Shown here: positions 60,292-64,000 of the stretch, piece after piece | Position numbering within the stretch: the first letter of the stretch is position 1 | How the letters are laid out: every line of letters starts with the position of its first letter | Made by a program: the position numbers and the translations under genes | DNA from: Acidobacteriota bacterium | Lineage (GTDB): Bacteria > Acidobacteriota > Terriglobia > Bryobacterales > Bryobacteraceae | NCBI GenBank assembly: GCA_016185425.1 | Contig: JACPNQ010000024.1 | Coordinates: forward strand, 186,001-250,000 | Length of the DNA: 64,000 nucleotides | Direction of reading: 5' to 3' | Notes under the pieces: generated by a model | Database searches by the model: none | Told to the model about the DNA's origin: nothing | The model's input: the letters and a program-made list of their open reading frames with translations, nothing else

Positions 60292-61573
60292 CTTCGCGCT
60301 GGAGCCGGGCCGCGGCGGCCAGGACGAGCGAATCCTCGCCGGCACGGCCGGTGATCTGGAGGCCGACTGGAAGGCCGTTTTTCGTGAGGCCGCACGGCAC
60401 CGAGATCGACGGCAGCCCGTAGAGGTTCCAGAGGGCGGTGTTGCGGAGATAGATAAGGCTGCCGGGTTTTCCAAGCGGAAAGGCAGGACCGGGCGCGGTT
60501 GGCGTAAGGAGCAGGTCGACGCCTTGGAAGAGATCGCCCGAAGTTGCGCGGAGCCGTTCGAGTTCGCGGCGGGCCTGTATGTAGCGGGCAGCGGGAATGC
60601 CGCGCCCGTTGGCGATGTTGTCCCGGATCTGTGGGTTGTACTCCTGAGGCGAGGCGGTCATCCGTTGCTCGTGATAGGCCCAGGCTTCGGCGCTGATGAC
60701 GGCGAGGTAGGCTTCGGCGAAAAACGGCACTTCTTTCGCGGGGGGCAGGGCGGGAAAGGGTACATCGTGAGCGCCGGGAAAGTGGCCTCGAATGGCTTCT
60801 TCGACGAGCTTCGCCGTCTCGGGGTCGATGTCGTCGAAGAACGGCTTACGGCAGATCCCGTACTTCGCGGCGCGGATCGGCGAAGGTTGTCCGCCCATGG
60901 CGAGGAAGAGGCGCCCGGCATCGTGCGCAGTGCGCGTCATAGGGCCGACGGTGTCGAGGGTCCACGCGAGCGGCAGCACACCCTTCGCACTGAGCCGGCC
61001 CCACGTTGGCTTGAAGCCCGTGATACCGCAGAAAGATGCAGGCAGGCGGATGGAGCCGCCGGTGTCGGATCCGAGGGCCGCATCGCACATCCCAGCGGCT
61101 ACCGCGACCGCGGAGCCGCCGCTGCTACCACCGGGCGAGAGGGCCGTGTTCCAGGGGTTGCGGGCAGCGCCGAAGTGGCTGGTCCCGGCGGTGTAGTTGT
61201 AGGCGAATTCGTCCATGTTCGCCTTGCCGACGATGATCGCTCCGGCGGCCTTGAGGAGGCGGACGACTTCGGCATCTTCTTCCGGAATGCGGTTGGCGAA
61301 GTGCCTGCTCGCGGCGGTCGTGCGGATTCCCTTCGTGTCGTAGAGGTCCTTGACGGCGACCGTCATGCCGTAGAGCGGGCCCCGGCGCTTCGACGATTCA
61401 AGTGCCTTGGCGCCGGCGAGTGCCTCCTCGGCCATCACCGTGATGAAGGCATTGAGTTTCGGGTTGAGCTTCTCAATTTTGGCGAGGCACTCGCTGGTGT
61501 GCTCGACGGGTGAGAGCTTCGGCGCGGCCGCGGCGGCTGCGAGACTGGCGAGGATGGCGCGGCGGGTCGGCAT
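60257..61573 (-). CDS. Tat-exported amidase-signature enzyme
   Basis: A 438-residue amidase. The N-terminus MPTRRAILASLAAAAAAP is a Tat-type signal. The Ser-cisSer-Lys triad is visible: Lys75 (GMTVAVKDLYDT), cis-Ser150 (SPGGSSGGSA) and Ser174 (DTGGSIRLPAS). The family hydrolyses amides; GatA also belongs to it, but the export signal and absence of GatB/GatC neighbours argue for a periplasmic amidase of unknown substrate. Its ATG shares a base with the stop of the upstream FAD-oxidase (TAATG). Confidence 0.87.
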   Translation of the reverse strand: MPTRRAILASLAAAAAAPKLSPVEHTSECLAKIEKLNPKLNAFITVMAEEALAGAKALESSKRRGPLYGMTVAVKDLYDTKGIRTTAASRHFANRIPEEDAEVVRLLKAAGAIIVGKANMDEFAYNYTAGTSHFGAARNPWNTALSPGGSSGGSAVAVAAGMCDAALGSDTGGSIRLPASFCGITGFKPTWGRLSAKGVLPLAWTLDTVGPMTRTAHDAGRLFLAMGGQPSPIRAAKYGICRKPFFDDIDPETAKLVEEAIRGHFPGAHDVPFPALPPAKEVPFFAEAYLAVISAEAWAYHEQRMTASPQEYNPQIRDNIANGRGIPAARYIQARRELERLRATSGDLFQGVDLLLTPTAPGPAFPLGKPGSLIYLRNTALWNLYGLPSISVPCGLTKNGLPVGLQITGRAGEDSLVLAAAARLQREVMVPSTPPQAG

Positions 61574-62934
61574 TACGGCTGCTCGAAGAAGGTTCCGCGA
61601 CCGAGACGCCAGCCGGGATCGAGGCGGCGCTTGACCGCCTTCATCGACTCGATCTGATCCGGGGTGTATTGCACTGCCAAAAATTTGGCCTTGCGCTTGC
61701 CGAGCCCGTGCTCGGCCGATACGGAGCCGCCGAGAGAGGCTGCTTTCCTGGCGAAGATCATCAGAGCTTCCGTGCCGGCGTCGAACTCTTCTTGCGTGGC
61801 GGGGAGCATGTTGACGTGCGGATGGGCGTCGCCGACATGGCCGAAGATACAGTAGTGACCGGGCATGATGCGCTCCATATGCTCGCGGTAGAAAGCGAAC
61901 ATCTCGCGGTTCTTGTCGATGGGAACCGAGAAGTCGGTGCCGAGAGAGGGGAAGCCGTTGCGCTGCGATATGGCAAGGGCGGTCTCGGGGAGCGCGTGGC
62001 GGAATTTGCGAAAGCGCTCGCGATCGAAGTCGGAAGAGCCGAACCAGCTTTCGGTTTCGAGAGCGCCGGTTTCAGCGAGCCGATCGGCCCAGGCGTCGAG
62101 GTCGGACTCCTCCTCGATGATCTGCTCGGTGATGATGGCGGCGCGCGCGTTGGCGGGCACGTCGGGGTAGCGCTGGGCGATCATGCGAAGGGCGGGGTCG
62201 TCGACGTATTCGAGCATCCGGATGTTGGGGACGTTGCGCCACTGGTCGAGCGCGTTGTGGCAGGCTTCGTCGGAAGGAAAGAAGATGATGCCGTTGAGGA
62301 GCTCTTTGGGATTGGGGAGGAGTTTGACGCCGGCTTCGATGACGATGCCGAGGGTGCCTTCGGAGCCGCAGAACAGGTCGATCCAGTCCATGCCGGGATT
62401 GAGGAGGTAGCCGGCGGAGTGTTTGCGGGCGGCGGGCGCGGGGATGGAGGGAACGTCGAAATCGATGGGTTCACCGCGGCGAACGTCGAGGACGCGGCCA
62501 TCGACGAGGGCGACGCGAAGGCGGCGGAGCCAGCGTCGTGTGGCGCCGTATTTAAAGCTGCGGGAGCCGCTTGCATTGCAGGCGATCGTACCGCCGAGGA
62601 AGGCCATGGTTTCGGTAGGGTCAGGCGGATAGAACTGGTTCCCCGCTTTGGCGGCGGCGTGGAGCTCGTGGAGGGTGACACCGGAACCGGCGGTGGCCCA
62701 ACCCTCGTTGATTTCGAGGCGGCGGAACTTCTCGAGCGATATCTGCCATCCTCCGAAAGGGACGCGGCCTCCGGTTAAACCGCTGCCGCCGCCGGCGACC
62801 GTTACTGGCGCGCCTTCCGCGCGGGCCTCGGCGAGGAGAGCGAGGAGCTCGGATTCGTCAGCGGGGACGCAGATCCTGTCGGCGTGGCCCTTTGTACCGC
62901 TGGCGTCTTCGAGGTAGGTCCAACTCATTCCCAT
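61573..62934 (-). CDS. FAD-linked oxidase (glycolate/D-lactate dehydrogenase GlcD-like)
   Basis: A 453-residue flavoprotein with an FAD_binding_4 domain (about 25-200: VTVAGGGSGLTGGRVPFGG, FYPPDPTETMAFLGGTIACNASGSRSFKYG) and an FAD-oxidase C-terminal domain (about 210-450: IFGHVGDAHPHVNMLP, VSAEHGLGKRKAKFL). The family oxidises D-lactate, glycolate or related 2-hydroxy acids. It overlaps the E2 gene by 10 bases and the amidase by one, so product oxo-acid and the adjacent 2-oxoacid dehydrogenase could be linked. Confidence 0.88.
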   Translation of the reverse strand: MGMSWTYLEDASGTKGHADRICVPADESELLALLAEARAEGAPVTVAGGGSGLTGGRVPFGGWQISLEKFRRLEINEGWATAGSGVTLHELHAAAKAGNQFYPPDPTETMAFLGGTIACNASGSRSFKYGATRRWLRRLRVALVDGRVLDVRRGEPIDFDVPSIPAPAARKHSAGYLLNPGMDWIDLFCGSEGTLGIVIEAGVKLLPNPKELLNGIIFFPSDEACHNALDQWRNVPNIRMLEYVDDPALRMIAQRYPDVPANARAAIITEQIIEEESDLDAWADRLAETGALETESWFGSSDFDRERFRKFRHALPETALAISQRNGFPSLGTDFSVPIDKNREMFAFYREHMERIMPGHYCIFGHVGDAHPHVNMLPATQEEFDAGTEALMIFARKAASLGGSVSAEHGLGKRKAKFLAVQYTPDQIESMKAVKRRLDPGWRLGRGTFFEQP

Positions 62935-63965
62935 TCATTGTATGTGGCCTCGGGCGATTCGAGGATGCCGATCAGCGTTTGCAGGAAGGCCGCCGCGGGG
63001 ATGCCATCGGCGACGCGGTGGTCGACCGAGAGCGAGATGGGCAGGGTGAGGCGGGCTACGACCTGATCGTTCTCGACGACGGGGCGCCTGGCGATACGGC
63101 CCGCGGCGACGATCACGCTTTGCGGCGGATTGAGGATGGCTTCGAAGCGATCGACGCCGAAAGGACCGAGGTTGGAGAGCGTGGCGCTAGCGGCGACGGT
63201 TGCGGTTGGGCTTTGCATCGCGAGTTCGCGTTCACGAGCAATTTGGGCGAGCGATTTTTCGGCGGGGTTTTGGATGACCGGGGTGTAGAGGGTGCTGCCG
63301 ATTTGCGCGGCCAGGGCGACGTGGTGGGTAGTCCGGGGAACGACGGCGCCGTTGTGCCAATAGGCGTTGATGCGCGGGTGGCGTGTGAGTGCGACGGCGA
63401 TGGCTTTGATAAGGAAGTCGTTGTAGGACGCCGGGCGATGCTCATTGCGGATGCGGACGAGCGCTTCGACGTTGGCGTCGGCGTGGAGGTAGAAATGCGG
63501 GGCGCGGAATGCGTCCTCCATCCGGGCGGCGATGGCGGCGCGAGAAGGCTGGGGCTTAGCGTTGACGACATCGGCTTCGATGATGCGGGCGGCGCCAGGG
63601 CGGGGCGTGACGGCGGCGATGTCGACACCGAGTTGTTTGGCGGCGGCGCGGGCGCGGGGGCTGGCGGGGGTGTGACGATCCGGCGGCGCGGATGGCAGCG
63701 CGAGGGCAGGCTTGGGTTCGCCGGGCTGCAGGATGTAGCCGAGGAGCTGACCTACTGTGACGACTGCTCCGACTTCCGGGGCGCCGGCGGGGATGTGGAG
63801 GAGGCCGTTGTCGAGGGAGTCTACTTCCATCGTCACCTTCTCGCTTTCGAGTGCAAAGAGGGGCTCGCCGGGTTGGACGGGGTCGCCGTCGTCTTTGAGC
63901 CAGGCGGCGAAGATTCCTTCTTCCATCGACCAGCCAAGGCGGGGGACAGTGATCTCGATGGCCAT
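62925..63965 (-). CDS. 2-oxoacid dehydrogenase E2 (dihydrolipoyl acyltransferase), short form
   Basis: A 346-residue E2. One lipoyl domain (about 1-78; lipoyl Lys43 in ESEKVTMEVDS), a peripheral-subunit-binding segment (about 100-135, SPRARAAAKQLGVDIAAVTPRPGAARIIEADV split by the usual gap) and a catalytic domain (about 145-346) ending with SLSVDHRVADG, the HxxxDG active-site motif. It is shorter than typical pyruvate E2 because linkers are brief. The acyl substrate (pyruvate, acetoin or branched-chain) cannot be decided. It follows the gene at the right edge by 2 bases. Confidence 0.9.
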   Translation of the reverse strand: MAIEITVPRLGWSMEEGIFAAWLKDDGDPVQPGEPLFALESEKVTMEVDSLDNGLLHIPAGAPEVGAVVTVGQLLGYILQPGEPKPALALPSAPPDRHTPASPRARAAAKQLGVDIAAVTPRPGAARIIEADVVNAKPQPSRAAIAARMEDAFRAPHFYLHADANVEALVRIRNEHRPASYNDFLIKAIAVALTRHPRINAYWHNGAVVPRTTHHVALAAQIGSTLYTPVIQNPAEKSLAQIARERELAMQSPTATVAASATLSNLGPFGVDRFEAILNPPQSVIVAAGRIARRPVVENDQVVARLTLPISLSVDHRVADGIPAAAFLQTLIGILESPEATYNEWE

Positions 63966-63967
63966 GA

Positions 63968-64000
63968 CTACTCCTCGATGAGGGCGCGAATGGCGGCGGC
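63968..64000 (-). CDS. C-terminus of an upstream gene, probably E1 beta (partial)
   Basis: The last ten codons and TAG of a gene that runs off the right edge: AAAIRALIEE then stop. The stop lies 2 bases before the E2 start. Position and operon order, and an alanine-rich helical end, fit a 2-oxoacid dehydrogenase E1 beta subunit, but ten residues are too few to identify it. Confidence 0.45.
   Translation of the reverse strand, partial: AAAIRALIEE

Noticed and set aside
1..64000. CRISPR arrays, rRNA, tRNA and prophage genes
   Set aside because: No regularly spaced direct repeats, rRNA-like sequence, cloverleaf or phage structural/integrase genes were recognised on either strand; a covariance-model search was not possible.

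Overview
The window reads as a chromosomal segment of a soil-type acidobacterium close to Solibacter/Bryobacter (Acidobacteriota, Bryobacterales). The markers are lineage-typical families: three full-length Oar-like TonB-dependent barrels plus a plug-less relative, a PadR regulator coupled to a duplicated orphan permease (ADOP), a protein with the Solibacter-type TIGR03437 domain, a VWFA-related secreted protein, DUF3500 and many TPR proteins. lpxD, outer-membrane barrels that end in phenylalanine, lipoproteins and a TonB/ExbB/ExbD motor show a diderm envelope. Base composition is GC-rich throughout and no sharply foreign island is evident. Genes are packed tightly: no gene-free stretch exceeds about 230 bases.

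Layout. 1-5000: the start of a Tat-exported protein running off the left edge, a TPR protein, a degenerate receiver protein, ispG and a classic TonB-dependent receptor. 5100-8690: an Oar-like transporter closed by a strong terminator. 8690-15300: a PLP sulfur-amino-acid enzyme coupled to cysS, a dienelactone hydrolase relic, small membrane proteins, an inositol-phosphatase-family enzyme and an acyl-CoA ligase. 15283-22062: a six-gene minus-strand operon (lpxD, LOG protein, SpoIIE-type phosphatase, potassium channel, NAD(P)HX repair enzyme, tsaE) in which every junction overlaps. 22080-26637: a divergent coupled trio (plug-less Oar-like barrel, degenerate VWA protein, coiled-coil membrane protein). 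26641-34950: another Oar-like transporter, TPR proteins, an orphan MacB-type permease and a PQQ-type propeller. 34940-43070: tgt-yajC-secD-secF followed by tonB-exbB-exbD-exbD and a TPR lipoprotein, so export and outer-membrane energisation lie side by side. 43164-46441: a bifunctional ppGpp synthetase/hydrolase, a DUF971 protein and a REP-associated (IS200-like) transposase. 46671-51471: an Oar-like transporter and a calcium-type FG-GAP lipoprotein.

51468-59000 is a minus-strand run that may be one regulated unit: PadR, ADOP, TIGR03437 protein, DUF3500 protein, a PQQ sugar dehydrogenase-like protein, and a cytochrome c/copper monooxygenase-like protein. It suggests extracytoplasmic oxidation of organic matter. 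59065-64000 has a secreted M20 peptidase and a minus-strand operon of a 2-oxoacid dehydrogenase E2, an FAD-linked oxidase and a Tat-exported amidase, with the end of a probable E1 gene at the right edge.

The best candidates for something undescribed are the barrel/VWA/coiled-coil trio (22080-26637), the PadR-to-copper-enzyme run, and three unusual non-coding arrangements: a terminator inside the next gene's signal-peptide region (about 50082), an inverted repeat pairing with a Shine-Dalgarno (46572/46652), and a stem-loop cluster between tonB and exbB. All functional statements rest on reading the sequence and on remembered family features; no database search was run.
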